A stretch of DNA of 64,000 nucleotides from Verrucomicrobiota bacterium (GCA_022710725.1 JAKLGK010000001.1:301010-365009); one strand, 5' to 3'; positions 42,003 to 49,298 are shown, counted from the first letter of the stretch. The notes: generated by a model not told the origin, from the sequence alone. Numbers and translations: made by a program.

Positions 42003-42827
42003 TCAGTCCACCACGTCATCGATCGCTTTCAGTTGTTTCCACAATCCGTCGAGGGCGGACCACGGTATCGCGTTTTCCCGGTCGGACAAGGCTTTTTCGG
42101 GGCGGACGTGCGTCTCCAGGAAGACCCCGTCGCAGCCCGTCGCCACCGCGGCGCGCGCCAGGGCGGGCGCAAACCGCCCGTCCCCGCCCGTGTGGTCCCC
42201 CGCCCCGCCCGGCGACTGGACGCTGTGCGTGGCGTCGAAGATCACCGGGTAGCCGGTCTCGCGCAGCACCGGCAGGCTGCGCATGTCCGCCACCAGGGTG
42301 TTGTAGCCGAAGCTCGCGCCGCGCTCGGTCAGCAGGATCTTCCGGTTGCCCGTGCTCTCGACCTTCGCGATCACGTGCCCGAGATCCCACGGCGCCAGGA
42401 ACTGGCCCTTCTTGATGTTCACCACGCGCCCGCTCTCGCCGAGCGCCAGCACCAGGTCCGTCTGCCGGCAGAGGAATGCCGGGAGCTGCAGCGCGTCCGC
42501 CACCTTCGCGGCCAGCGGCACTTCGGTCTCGTGGTGCACGTCCACCAGCAGCGGCAGCCCGTACCGCTCCTTGACCTCCGCCAGGATCTCCAGCCCGCGC
42601 GTCAGCCCCGGCCCGCGGAACGAACGGTGCGACGTGCGGTTGGCCTTGTCGTACGAGGCCTTGAAGATCAGCGGCGCCCCGGCCTTCTTCGACCAGCGCG
42701 CCAGCCGCCCCGCGAGGTCCAGGCACATTTCGCGGCTCTCGATCACGCACGGCCCCGCGATGAGGACCAGCGGCGCGCGCCCGCCCACGGGGACGTTCCC
42801 GACTCGGATGGTTTTTGTTGCAGCCAT
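42003..42827 (-). CDS. kdsA: KDO-8-phosphate synthase KdsA
   Basis: A 274-residue enzyme making KDO-8-phosphate from PEP and arabinose-5-phosphate. VLIAGPCVIESREMCLD, IFKASYDKANRTSHRSFRGP, DVHHETEVPL and VIFDATHSVQSPGG are diagnostic. The start at 42827 (MAATKTIRVGN) fits family length; an upstream ATG at 42932 would add a stretch (RPTPNGQRPTSN) that is only translated repeat DNA. KdsA and the adjacent KdsB show the cell makes KDO-containing LPS. Confidence 0.96.
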   Translation of the reverse strand: MAATKTIRVGNVPVGGRAPLVLIAGPCVIESREMCLDLAGRLARWSKKAGAPLIFKASYDKANRTSHRSFRGPGLTRGLEILAEVKERYGLPLLVDVHHETEVPLAAKVADALQLPAFLCRQTDLVLALGESGRVVNIKKGQFLAPWDLGHVIAKVESTGNRKILLTERGASFGYNTLVADMRSLPVLRETGYPVIFDATHSVQSPGGAGDHTGGDGRFAPALARAAVATGCDGVFLETHVRPEKALSDRENAIPWSALDGLWKQLKAIDDVVD

Positions 42828-42845
42828 AAATAGATTCCAGGGTTC

Positions 42846-42940
42846 CCGCCTTCGCCGGGACTCCGGCGGGCAAGCAGAGTTCAGGTTGGAAGTTGGACGT
42901 TGGCCGTTGGGCGTTGGACGTTCTGCTTTCATCCTTCAGC
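42846..42940. repeat. Composite intergenic repeat between kdsA and kdsB
   Basis: Contains two parts: a piece with CTCCGGCGGGCAAGCA that recurs at 43698-43715, and a tandem run of GTTGGACGTTGG-like units (about 42882-42921). Both are non-coding; they separate the otherwise adjacent kdsA and kdsB genes. No gene seen. Confidence 0.7.
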
Positions 42941-43682
42941 CTTCCTCTTTCAGCCTTTGTTCCGCCTTCGCCACGTCCTCCGGCAAATCCACGCCCAAGC
43001 CCGGCTTCGCCGCCTCGATGACCTTGATCCGGTAGCCCAGGTGCAGCGCGCGGAGCTGCTCGAGCTTCTCCAATTTTTCCAGCAGGCACGGCGGCTCCGC
43101 GACCAGCCGCTCCAGCGCCGCCTGCCGGTAGGCGTAAATCCCGATGTGCTGCCAGTAGACGGGCCCGGCGCCCCGGGCATCCGCGGCGTCCCGGATGTGC
43201 GGGATGCGCGAGCGCGAGAAGTACAGCGCCGCGCCGTCGGCCGCGCAGACGACCTTGACGATCGCGGGCTGGTCCACCTCCGGCCCGTCCTCCATCCGGC
43301 AGGCCGGCGTCGCCATGTCCCATTTCGGGTCGGACGCCATGACGCCCGCAAGCCGGTCGATGACGCCGGGATCGGCCAGCGGCTCGTCGCCCTGGATGTT
43401 GATCACGATGTCCGCCCCGCGCCCGCGCGCGGCGGCGGCGACGCGGTCCGTGCCCGACGGCAGCGCCGGGTCAGTCATCACGGCCTCGACGCCCAGCGGG
43501 CGGACCGCCGCCGCGATGCGCTCATCGTCGGTGGCCACCAGGACCGCGTCCAGCCGCTTCGCGAGTTGGACGCGCTCGACCACGCGCTGGACCAGCGGCT
43601 TGCCCGCGATCAGCGCCAGGCTCTTGCCGGGAAATCGGACGGAGGCGTAACGGGAGGGGATGATGCCGAGGATGCGGGTCAT
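42936..43682 (-). CDS. kdsB: CMP-KDO synthetase KdsB
   Basis: A 248-residue cytidylyltransferase activating KDO for lipid A glycosylation. IPSRYASVRFPGKSLALI (residues 8-25), VLVATDDERIAAAVR, NIQGDEPLADPGVIDRLAG and YWQHIGIYAYR are the classic KdsB segments. Length is normal. Lies 3' of kdsA and 5' of nothing else in the LPS pathway; a repeat separates it from the heptose kinase. Confidence 0.96.
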   Translation of the reverse strand: MTRILGIIPSRYASVRFPGKSLALIAGKPLVQRVVERVQLAKRLDAVLVATDDERIAAAVRPLGVEAVMTDPALPSGTDRVAAAARGRGADIVINIQGDEPLADPGVIDRLAGVMASDPKWDMATPACRMEDGPEVDQPAIVKVVCAADGAALYFSRSRIPHIRDAADARGAGPVYWQHIGIYAYRQAALERLVAEPPCLLEKLEKLEQLRALHLGYRIKVIEAAKPGLGVDLPEDVAKAEQRLKEEG

Positions 43683-43685
43683 AGG

Positions 43686-43766
43686 ACTCCCCCCTTCGCC
43701 AAGGCTCCGGCGGGCAAGCAGGGTTCAGGATTCAGGAAATACGATTCACCATTCACTATTCACTTC
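43686..43766. repeat. Intergenic repeat between the heptose kinase and kdsB
   Basis: Contains CTTCGCCAAGGCTCCGGCG with GGCAAGCAGGGTTCAGGATT, matching the repeat at 42846-42880, then a run of ATTCACCATTCACTATTCAC units. A related GGGTTCAGGGTTCGGGAAAT piece lies at 28166-28185. Non-coding apart from the last few codons of the kinase gene. Confidence 0.7.
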
Positions 43767-44764
43767 CCCATCTGCGCCATCAGCTCCTCCGGCGAGCACG
43801 TGGCCGTCCCGAGCTTGCCGACGACGACGCCGGCGGCGTAGTTGGCCAGTTCGGCGGCCTCGATCGGGCTCGCGCCGGCGGCCAGGGCCAGGACGCAGGT
43901 CGCGATCACGGTGTCGCCCGCGCCGCTGACGTCGAAAACCTCCCGCGCGCGGGTCGGCACGTGGTGCAGTTCGCCCGCGCGGCCGCGCAGGAGGATACCC
44001 TGCGGCCCGAGCGTCACGAGGATCTGCGCGGCCTGCCATTTCTCCAGCAGTTTCTCGCTGACGCCCAGCAGGGCCTGGTCCTCCAGCGGATGGGCCTGCG
44101 GCCGGGTCTCCGGCACGCCGGCCAGGTGGAAGGCCTCGCGCCGGTTCGGCGTGGCCAGGGTGATGCCGCGCACGTCGAGCTCCTGCCCCTCCTTCGGGTC
44201 CATGCCGACCGGAATGCCCGAGGCCCGCGCGACCTTGAGCACGGCGTCCACGACCGGCTGGCGCACCACCCCCTTGCCGTAGTCCTCGATGATGATGCCC
44301 GCCGCCCGCCGCGCCTCGCGCTCGATCAGGTCGCAAAACGATCTCGCCCGGGGCTCGGCGACGGGCGCGTGATCGTCCCAGTCCACGCGGACGACCTGCT
44401 GGCGGTCGGCGATGATGCGGGTCTTGACGATGGTGCGCAGGCCGTCCATCTCCAGCAGGCCCTCGAGCCCGACGCCCCCGCCCGCGAGCACCGCCTTGAG
44501 GTCCGCGCCGGCCGCGTCCAGGCCCAGCACGCCGCCGACCGCCGCCTGGCCCCCCAGCGAGCGGACGTTCCACGCCGTGTTGCTGGCGCCGCCCGGCATG
44601 CTCTTCTCGTGCGTAACGGAGACCACGGGGACCGGGGCCTCTGGCGAGATGCGGTGGACCGCCCCGTAGATGTAGCGGTCCAGCATCAGGTCGCCGATCA
44701 CCAGGATGCGCTGCCGCGGGAAGGCCGCCAGCAGTTCCCGCGCGCGTTCAGGACGCAGGCTCAT
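43760..44764 (-). CDS. rfaE1: Heptose-7-phosphate kinase (RfaE/HldE kinase domain)
   Basis: A 334-residue PfkB/ribokinase-family enzyme. RILVIGDLMLDRYIYG (about 18-33), PGGASNTAWNVRSLGG and the ATP-binding motif FDVSGAGDTVIATCVLAL are typical of D-glycero-beta-D-manno-heptose-7-phosphate kinase. It lacks the C-terminal adenylyltransferase domain of bifunctional HldE, so a separate rfaE2/hldC should exist elsewhere. The start overlaps the DUF3108 stop by 17 bp. With KdsA/KdsB it belongs to LPS inner-core synthesis. Confidence 0.93.
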   Translation of the reverse strand: MSLRPERARELLAAFPRQRILVIGDLMLDRYIYGAVHRISPEAPVPVVSVTHEKSMPGGASNTAWNVRSLGGQAAVGGVLGLDAAGADLKAVLAGGGVGLEGLLEMDGLRTIVKTRIIADRQQVVRVDWDDHAPVAEPRARSFCDLIEREARRAAGIIIEDYGKGVVRQPVVDAVLKVARASGIPVGMDPKEGQELDVRGITLATPNRREAFHLAGVPETRPQAHPLEDQALLGVSEKLLEKWQAAQILVTLGPQGILLRGRAGELHHVPTRAREVFDVSGAGDTVIATCVLALAAGASPIEAAELANYAAGVVVGKLGTATCSPEELMAQMGK

Positions 44765-45578
44765 CGTCCACCTCGAGTTCCTCGTCGTCTTCGGATTCGC
44801 CGGTCACGACCCGGTCGGGCTCGACCTCCACCTTGGTCAGCCACAGCGACACGCTCGCCACGGGCACCTTGGCCGCCAGCTTGGTGCAGAACCGGTCCTT
44901 GTCGTCGGAGACCCACATCCACAGCTTGCCCTTGCGCACGAACAGGCCGTTGAAGGCCGCCTCGGGCTCCAGCTTGACGCTCGGCCGCCGGCCCATCTCC
45001 GGCAGCTTGAGGTTCTCCCGGCGGCGGATATTGACGTAGAGGTCGTAGAGTTTCTCGTCGGCCATCACGCGCGCGTGGACCGTGTCGCCGATCTTCAGCG
45101 GGCGCGAGCGCATGAAGTACATGAACGAGATGACGTCCCGCGTGTCCGGCTCGATGGCGAAGTCCTTCTTCTTGTCGGTCATGTTCGACCGCCAGTGGGC
45201 GACGCCGCGGGCGTGGTCGAAGACCGTCGTCTCGTCCGCGCGGTACCGCCCCTCCTTGAGGCGCTTCGTGAACCGGACCGGCAGGAAGGTCACCGGGTCG
45301 ATGATCGCCTCCAGGAAGTCGTCCACGGGATAGAGCTTTTCGAGGATCCGGTTGGTGCGCGTGCGGAACCGGATCGCCAGCCGCGTGCGCCCGTCCTCCT
45401 CGATCCAGCCCGTGGCGGTCGTCGTGATGCCGACCTTGAACATGCCCCAGTAGATCCGGTAGGTCAGCTTTTCGCCGACGGGGAACCAGAGCTCGGGGAC
45501 CGGCTCCGCCGCGCGGGCGCAGACCACGAGCCCCAGGCCCAGGACCAGCATCGCTACCGCTGTGTGCCGCTTTTTCAT
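44748..45578 (-). CDS. DUF3108 exported protein
   Basis: A 276-residue protein with signal peptide (AVAMLVLGLGLVVCARAAE) and the DUF3108 fold: GEKLTYRIYWGMFKVGI, TNRILEKLYPVDDFLEAIID, FVRKGKLWMWVSDD. DUF3108 proteins are periplasmic or surface proteins of unknown function often near LPS or outer-membrane genes. A paralogue is at 53583-54308. MKKRHTAV at 45578 is chosen; the upstream extension is REP-element sequence. Confidence 0.85.
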   Translation of the reverse strand: MKKRHTAVAMLVLGLGLVVCARAAEPVPELWFPVGEKLTYRIYWGMFKVGITTTATGWIEEDGRTRLAIRFRTRTNRILEKLYPVDDFLEAIIDPVTFLPVRFTKRLKEGRYRADETTVFDHARGVAHWRSNMTDKKKDFAIEPDTRDVISFMYFMRSRPLKIGDTVHARVMADEKLYDLYVNIRRRENLKLPEMGRRPSVKLEPEAAFNGLFVRKGKLWMWVSDDKDRFCTKLAAKVPVASVSLWLTKVEVEPDRVVTGESEDDEELEVDDEPAS

Positions 45579-45589
45579 CAGCTTCTCAA

Positions 45590-45650
45590 GGTAGGGCGGG
45601 TTCGCCGAACCCGCCGCCATACGCGGCGCGTTGAGCCAACGCGCCCTACC
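45590..45650. repeat. GTAGGGCG/CGCCCTAC REP-like element, copy 1
   Basis: Begins GGTAGGGCGGG and ends CGCGCCCTACC, with two internal hairpins: GCGGGTTCGCCGAACCCGC and GGCGCGTTGAGCCAACGCGC. Related elements lie at 48459-48542 (complete) and 49194-49241 (truncated). Its layout is like a BIME made of two REP units. The end overlaps the last codons of the DAHP synthase gene. Confidence 0.85.
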
Positions 45651-46779
45651 GTACTTTATCGCCATGCCCCCCGGCCGCCGCGATGCGCCCAAGCCGCCGC
45701 TCGTAGGCCTCCCGCGCAATGCGCACGTCCTCCAGGAAGGGCCCCAGCTCGTCCATGTGCAGCGCCTGCGGCCCGTCCACGAGCGCGCGGTCCGGGTCGG
45801 GATGGAAATCCACCAGCGCCAGGTTCGCGCCGGCCACCACGCCCTGCGCGGTGACGTGGAACAACTCCAGCAGGCCGTCCGGCGCCCGGCCGCGCCCGCC
45901 GACCGAGTGCGACGGGTCGATGCACACCGGCAGGCGCGTCAGGCGCTGGACCACCGGCACGTGCGCGAAGTCCACCAGGTTCCGGTGCGGGTCGCCCATG
46001 TGCGTCTTCACGCCGCGCAGGCAGAACACGATCCGCTGGTTGCCCTCGCTGGCCAGGTACTCGGCCGCGTTGAGCGATTCCTCCAGCGTGATGCCGAACC
46101 CGCGCTTGAACAGGATCGGGAACTCCTGCTGCCGGCCCGCGTGCTTGAGCAGCTCGAAGTTCTGCACGTTGCGCGTGCCGATCTGCAGCATCACCCCCGT
46201 CGGCCGGCCCGCCGCGTCGAGCGCCGCCCGGATCTGGTCGATGTGGTCCTCGTGCGTGATCTCCATCGCGATCACCCGGATGCCGTACCGCCCGGCCAGC
46301 TCGAACACGTACGGCAGGCAGTGCGCGCCGTGCCCCTGGAACGAGTAGGGATTCGTCCGCGGCTTGTAGGCCCCCATCCGCGTGCAGACCTGGCCGTGGT
46401 CCCGCAGGGCCTTCATCATGCGCTCGACGTTCTCGCGGTTGTCCACCGCGCAGAGCCCCGCGAAGACGTGCAGGTTGTCCTGCCCGAAGCGCACCCCGTT
46501 GTACTCGAACGAGGTCGCCCGGTGGTCGTCCTTGTGGCGGCCGATCACCCGGTAGGCCTGCGACACCCGGACCACGCTCTCGACGCACGGCAGGTTGCGC
46601 ATGTCCTCCATCGAGAGCAGCTTCGTGTCGCCGATCAGGTAGATTTCCGTCAGCGTCTGCTGCGCGCCCCGGACATGGTGGACCCGCGTCTGGACGTTCG
46701 GCAGCAGGGCGAGCGTGTCGGACAGGTGGCGGTACTCCGCCCCCTCCAGGTCCACGTTGGGCTGCAGGATCAGGATCAT
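45646..46779 (-). CDS. Divergent DAHP synthase-like protein (type I beta)
   Basis: A 377-residue protein with an N-terminal ferredoxin-like domain (about 1-85) and a DAHP synthase barrel, as in Thermotoga DAHPS. Conserved: MGAYKPRTNPYSFQGHG, LFKRGFGITLEE, IDPSHSVGG, HPDPDRALVDGPQ. But three functional motifs differ: GPCSVE is GLCAVD, CERG is CLRG and the metal-ligand Glu before HP is Asp (VDFHP). It may be a paralogue with altered substrate or activity. Alone here, with no other aromatic genes. First enzyme of the shikimate pathway is the default reading. Confidence 0.8.
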   Translation of the reverse strand: MILILQPNVDLEGAEYRHLSDTLALLPNVQTRVHHVRGAQQTLTEIYLIGDTKLLSMEDMRNLPCVESVVRVSQAYRVIGRHKDDHRATSFEYNGVRFGQDNLHVFAGLCAVDNRENVERMMKALRDHGQVCTRMGAYKPRTNPYSFQGHGAHCLPYVFELAGRYGIRVIAMEITHEDHIDQIRAALDAAGRPTGVMLQIGTRNVQNFELLKHAGRQQEFPILFKRGFGITLEESLNAAEYLASEGNQRIVFCLRGVKTHMGDPHRNLVDFAHVPVVQRLTRLPVCIDPSHSVGGRGRAPDGLLELFHVTAQGVVAGANLALVDFHPDPDRALVDGPQALHMDELGPFLEDVRIAREAYERRLGRIAAAGGHGDKVR

Positions 46780-46980
46780 GCTCTCATTCCGCGGCTATTG
46801 AATCGGTGGACCTTATCATGTTTCCCGCCGCCTGTCATGCCCGGCGGCCTGAAATCGCGCTGGTATTGTCACGGGCATCTCGGTTCTTACAAGGAGAAAC
46901 GGGCAGACCGCCCTGCAGGAGCCGGGGCGCCCCCACCCCGCGGAACTGGACTCACCATCAAAACCGCTTGGCGCCACCAG

Positions 46981-48150
46981 CTACGCCGGCAAGCGCTCCG
47001 CCAACGCCGCCCCCTGCGCGGGATTGACCATGCGGAGGAAGGCCAGATGGCCCCGGAGCACGTATTCCGGATCGTGCGCACCGCCCCGCCGCGAACCCAG
47101 AACCACATCTTCGGGGCCTAGCGTTCGCAGGCGATGTACCGCCGCGCGCAGGCGGCGGACGTGTTCCCGCCGCACGTTCGGCTTCTCGTTGAGGACAACC
47201 CCCGTCGCCTGCTGCCGCTGGCCCCGCCGCATGACGCGGACTTTATCCTCGTTGACCGTGAAGCCTTCCTCGCAAACGATTTGCTTGAATAACGGGATGA
47301 GACACGCAAGCCGGGGATTATCCGAGGAAAACATCAGATCGTCGGCGTACCGGGAATAGCGGAACTGCATTTTCTCGGCCAACCCCGTAAAGCGCCGATC
47401 CGCTTTCAAGAATACGAGGTTGGACAAAGCCGGGCTGGTGGGCGCTCCCTGGGGCAACCGCCCATTCACCGTGCACAGATTCGTCAACAACACGGCCACG
47501 CGATAAGGATAGCCCAGCCCCTGGAAGACCTTGCGGATTCGGGCATGGGTGATGGACGGGAAGAAGTCCTTCAAGTCCACCCGGACGACCACCGCGCGCC
47601 CGATGTGCGGCCGCACGTTGTCCATGATGGAGCGTCCCCTCACGAAGCCGCAGGCCACTGGATGAGGCCGGGCCTTATCGAGAATATGCCGGAGTATCCA
47701 TCGTTGGAGCGTCAGCAACTTCCCCTCCGGCGCCAGGATTTGACGGGCGCCGCCATCCGATTTCGGGATATTGAATTCCTTGTAGAAGCGCAGGACATTG
47801 CGGCTGATCCAGCGGACATGCCGCTCGCTCAAGTCATGCTTCCGGGCAAAATGACCCACGCTGAAAATCACCGGGAGCCGTCGCGCCGCCATCAACCGGC
47901 TATAGCGCGTCAGGAACTCCAACAAGCGGGGGTCGATTTGCGGATTCTTCTTCGCCAGCCAGCCGCAGAGGAAGTCATGCTTTAAATCCGCCGGACTGAC
48001 GCCGGCATCATAGAAAAGCCAGGGCTGTTGGGAATCGCTGAACAAGCGGGCGCAGGCGCAAACCAACTCCGCCAGCTCGGGATCCACCCCCGCCTGCCGC
48101 TGGAGCAGGCCGAAATTTTCAACGGCCAGGTATTTGTTTGCGGTCTGCAT
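46981..48150 (-). CDS. Retron-type reverse transcriptase
   Basis: A 389-residue RNA-directed DNA polymerase. The retron-specific region X motif NAxxH appears as Asn178-Val-Arg-Pro-His182; RT motif VDLKDFFPSI is at 191-200, LPQGAPTSPALSN at 232-244, the catalytic YADD at 268-271 and the retron VTG motif as ATG at 315-317, followed by NEKPNVRREHVRRLRA. Residues 1 to about 92 are an N-terminal extension I do not recognise. The DNA 5' of it on the same strand holds two 164-nt structured elements (48254-48417, 48585-48748) that look like msr-msd RNAs. No effector gene lies downstream; the next gene below is DAHP synthase. Group II intron maturase was excluded, as no maturase or endonuclease domain follows. 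Confidence 0.93.
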   Translation of the reverse strand: MQTANKYLAVENFGLLQRQAGVDPELAELVCACARLFSDSQQPWLFYDAGVSPADLKHDFLCGWLAKKNPQIDPRLLEFLTRYSRLMAARRLPVIFSVGHFARKHDLSERHVRWISRNVLRFYKEFNIPKSDGGARQILAPEGKLLTLQRWILRHILDKARPHPVACGFVRGRSIMDNVRPHIGRAVVVRVDLKDFFPSITHARIRKVFQGLGYPYRVAVLLTNLCTVNGRLPQGAPTSPALSNLVFLKADRRFTGLAEKMQFRYSRYADDLMFSSDNPRLACLIPLFKQIVCEEGFTVNEDKVRVMRRGQRQQATGVVLNEKPNVRREHVRRLRAAVHRLRTLGPEDVVLGSRRGGAHDPEYVLRGHLAFLRMVNPAQGAALAERLPA

Positions 48151-48253
48151 AGATCACCCCGCGCCGGTTCAAGTTCACCGTTTTGGTCATTCCTTCATTC
48201 GGCTTCCGAATTTGTTTCGGGTTTCGGATTTCGATATTCGGTTTAAAAATAAT

Positions 48254-48417
48254 GAGGGGCGGCGCGGTTTACCTTCTCTGCGCGTACAGGCGCGCCTCGG
48301 CTCTCGATCCCGCGCTTGGCTAGGGTCGAGAGCTTGGCGCTGTTCTGGTTAACGTTGCGCATGGCGAACCGCCACACCCTCCGCCCTTGCGGAGAACTAA
48401 ATCGCGCACCGCCCCTC
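48254..48417 (-). ncRNA. Putative retron msr-msd RNA, copy 1 (RT-proximal)
   Basis: A 164-nt element ending 103 nt before the RT start. Read on the minus strand its ends pair: 5' GAGGGGCGGUGCGCG and 3' CGCGCCGCCCCUC form a long stem that closes with UUUA/UAAA, and a G (48397) follows UUUA directly, where the branching G lies in retrons such as Ec86. Inside are hairpins CTCCGC-AAGG-GCGGAG (48379-48394), TGGCG-GTT-CGCCA, GCTCTCGA...TCGAGAGC (48300-48333) and GCGCG-loop-CGCGC (48280-48295). Differences from copy 2 fall in loops or keep pairing. Not a protein gene: the open frame through it changes residues freely. Confidence 0.75.
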
Positions 48418-48451
48418 AAATCTTCCATTCTGAAAGAACTACTTCACTCAT
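48416..48451 (-). pseudogene. C-terminal remnant of a Tat zinc-ribbon gene copy
   Basis: The 12 codons before the first ncRNA copy read MSEVVLSEWKI-stop on the minus strand and match the end of the intact gene at 48747-49130 (IVLSEIKI-stop) in frame and position. The gene body is missing; a REP-like element (48459-48542) lies where it should be. This shows the duplicated unit was gene tail plus ncRNA. Confidence 0.6.
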
Positions 48452-48458
48452 CCGGTTA

Positions 48459-48542
48459 GGTAGGGCGGCTTGGTTTAAGCCGCCGCCTCCGGCAAGAAGC
48501 ACTCGCAACGAGCGGCGGCGCGCTGGGCCAGCGCACCCTACC
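48459..48542. repeat. GTAGGGCG/CACCCTAC REP-like element, copy 2
   Basis: Starts GGTAGGGCGGCTTGG, ends GCGCACCCTACC. Internal hairpins GGCGGCTTGG...AAGCCGCC and GCGCGCTGGGCCAGCGC. It lies between the two 164-nt elements, apparently replacing the body of a decayed gene copy. Confidence 0.85.
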
Positions 48543-48584
48543 CGCTCCCGTCTCTGGCCTATATTAACCTCATTGATAACGGAT

Positions 48585-48748
48585 GAGGGGCGGCGCGGTT
48601 TACCTTCTCTGCGCGTATAGGCGCGCCTCGGCTCTCGGTCCCGTGCTTGGCTAGGGCCGAGAGCTTGGCGCTGTTCTGGTTAACGTTGCGCATGGCGAAT
48701 CGCCACACCCCCCGCTCTTGCGGAGAACTAAATCGCGCACCGCCCCTC
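48585..48748 (-). ncRNA. Putative retron msr-msd RNA, copy 2 (RT-distal)
   Basis: Same length (164 nt) and same fold as 48254-48417, offset 331 bp, with only 7 differences by eye. The stem base A48307-T48326 of copy 1 is G48638-C48657 here, a compensatory pair. In the CTCCGC hairpin (48710-48725) one change gives U-G on the minus-strand RNA but C-A on the plus strand, so the minus strand is probably the transcribed one. Four other differences are in loops. Predicted branching G is 48728. Its 5' end overlaps the stop codon of the Tat zinc-ribbon gene by 2 bases. Confidence 0.75.
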
Positions 48749-49130
48749 AAATCTTGATTTCTGAAAGAACAATCGCCGGCTTGTCCGTCCGGCTTACCAA
48801 CTTCGGATTCGGGAAAGGCACCTGGCCATAGTTCCACTTTCTCCTTGCCTCTTCGCTCTGCGCCTTATCCCCGTCTTCAAACATGGCATCCTGCCGCAAA
48901 TCGTATTCCAACCGCGTCAGCTCCACGCCGCAATTCGGGCAGTATACCCCGCGAACAGGCCCCGCCTTGTAATGATGTCCTTCCGCGAATTCCGCCGCGC
49001 ACTTAGAGCAGACAACTACCCGCTCGCTTCCTGTGAACCGCAGCCAACCCACCACCCCCGCTCCCGCCGCGCCGGCCGCCGCAAGTTTCAAGAACGCCCG
49101 CCGGGAATAGCCTTGTTCGGTTGTTTTCAT
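48747..49130 (-). CDS. Tat-signal zinc-ribbon protein, function unknown
   Basis: A 127-residue exported protein. It begins with a twin-arginine signal (GYSRRAFLKLAAAGAAGAGV, residues 7-26). The mature part has a four-Cys zinc ribbon (VVVCSKC and VYCPNCGVEL) and a C-terminal FPNPKLVSRTDKPAIVLSEI. I do not recognise the family. GGAGAGAG lies directly before the ATG. It abuts ncRNA copy 2 and remnants of two more copies flank it (48416-48451, 49151-49267), so it belongs to a duplicated module together with the ncRNA. It may be a retron partner or only the neighbour into which the element duplicated. Confidence 0.7.
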   Translation of the reverse strand: MKTTEQGYSRRAFLKLAAAGAAGAGVVGWLRFTGSERVVVCSKCAAEFAEGHHYKAGPVRGVYCPNCGVELTRLEYDLRQDAMFEDGDKAQSEEARRKWNYGQVPFPNPKLVSRTDKPAIVLSEIKI

Positions 49131-49150
49131 CTCTCTCCGACGGCCAATAG

Positions 49151-49267
49151 TTAATAGTTTAGGCTTGACCCGCCCCGCTCGCCCCGCTGGTTAGGTAGGG
49201 CGGCTTGGCTCAAGCCGCCGCCTCCGGCAAGAAGCACTCGCCGGGAATAGCCGCTGCTTGTCTTCAT
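49151..49267 (-). pseudogene. N-terminal remnant of a Tat zinc-ribbon gene copy
   Basis: MKTSSGYSRR at 49267 repeats the beginning of the intact gene (MKTTEQGYSRR), but after ten codons the frame runs into a truncated REP-like element (49194-49241) and stops at 49151. No zinc ribbon follows. It reads as a gene copy destroyed by insertion of the element. Confidence 0.65.
49194..49241. repeat. GTAGGGCG REP-like element, copy 3, truncated
   Basis: Starts GGTAGGGCGGCTTGGCTC and follows copy 2 closely as far as GAAGCACTCGC, then breaks off at 49241 into the start of the decayed Tat-signal gene. The second half of the element is missing. Confidence 0.8.
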
Positions 49268-49298
49268 TGCAGAACCCCCGAATTGTGATTGAAGTGCG

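Noticed and set aside
42003..42932. A longer KdsA beginning at 42932
   Set aside because: The added N-terminus is the translation of tandem GTTGGACGTTGG-type repeats, not family sequence.
46981..48150. Group II intron or DGR reverse transcriptase
   Set aside because: No maturase, endonuclease, intron domain V-like hairpin or template/variable repeat pair was seen; the motifs are those of retron RTs.
48243..48837. Minus-strand open frames reading through the two 164-nt elements as small proteins
   Set aside because: Amino acid changes between copies are free and the base changes preserve RNA pairing instead, so these are treated as structured RNA.
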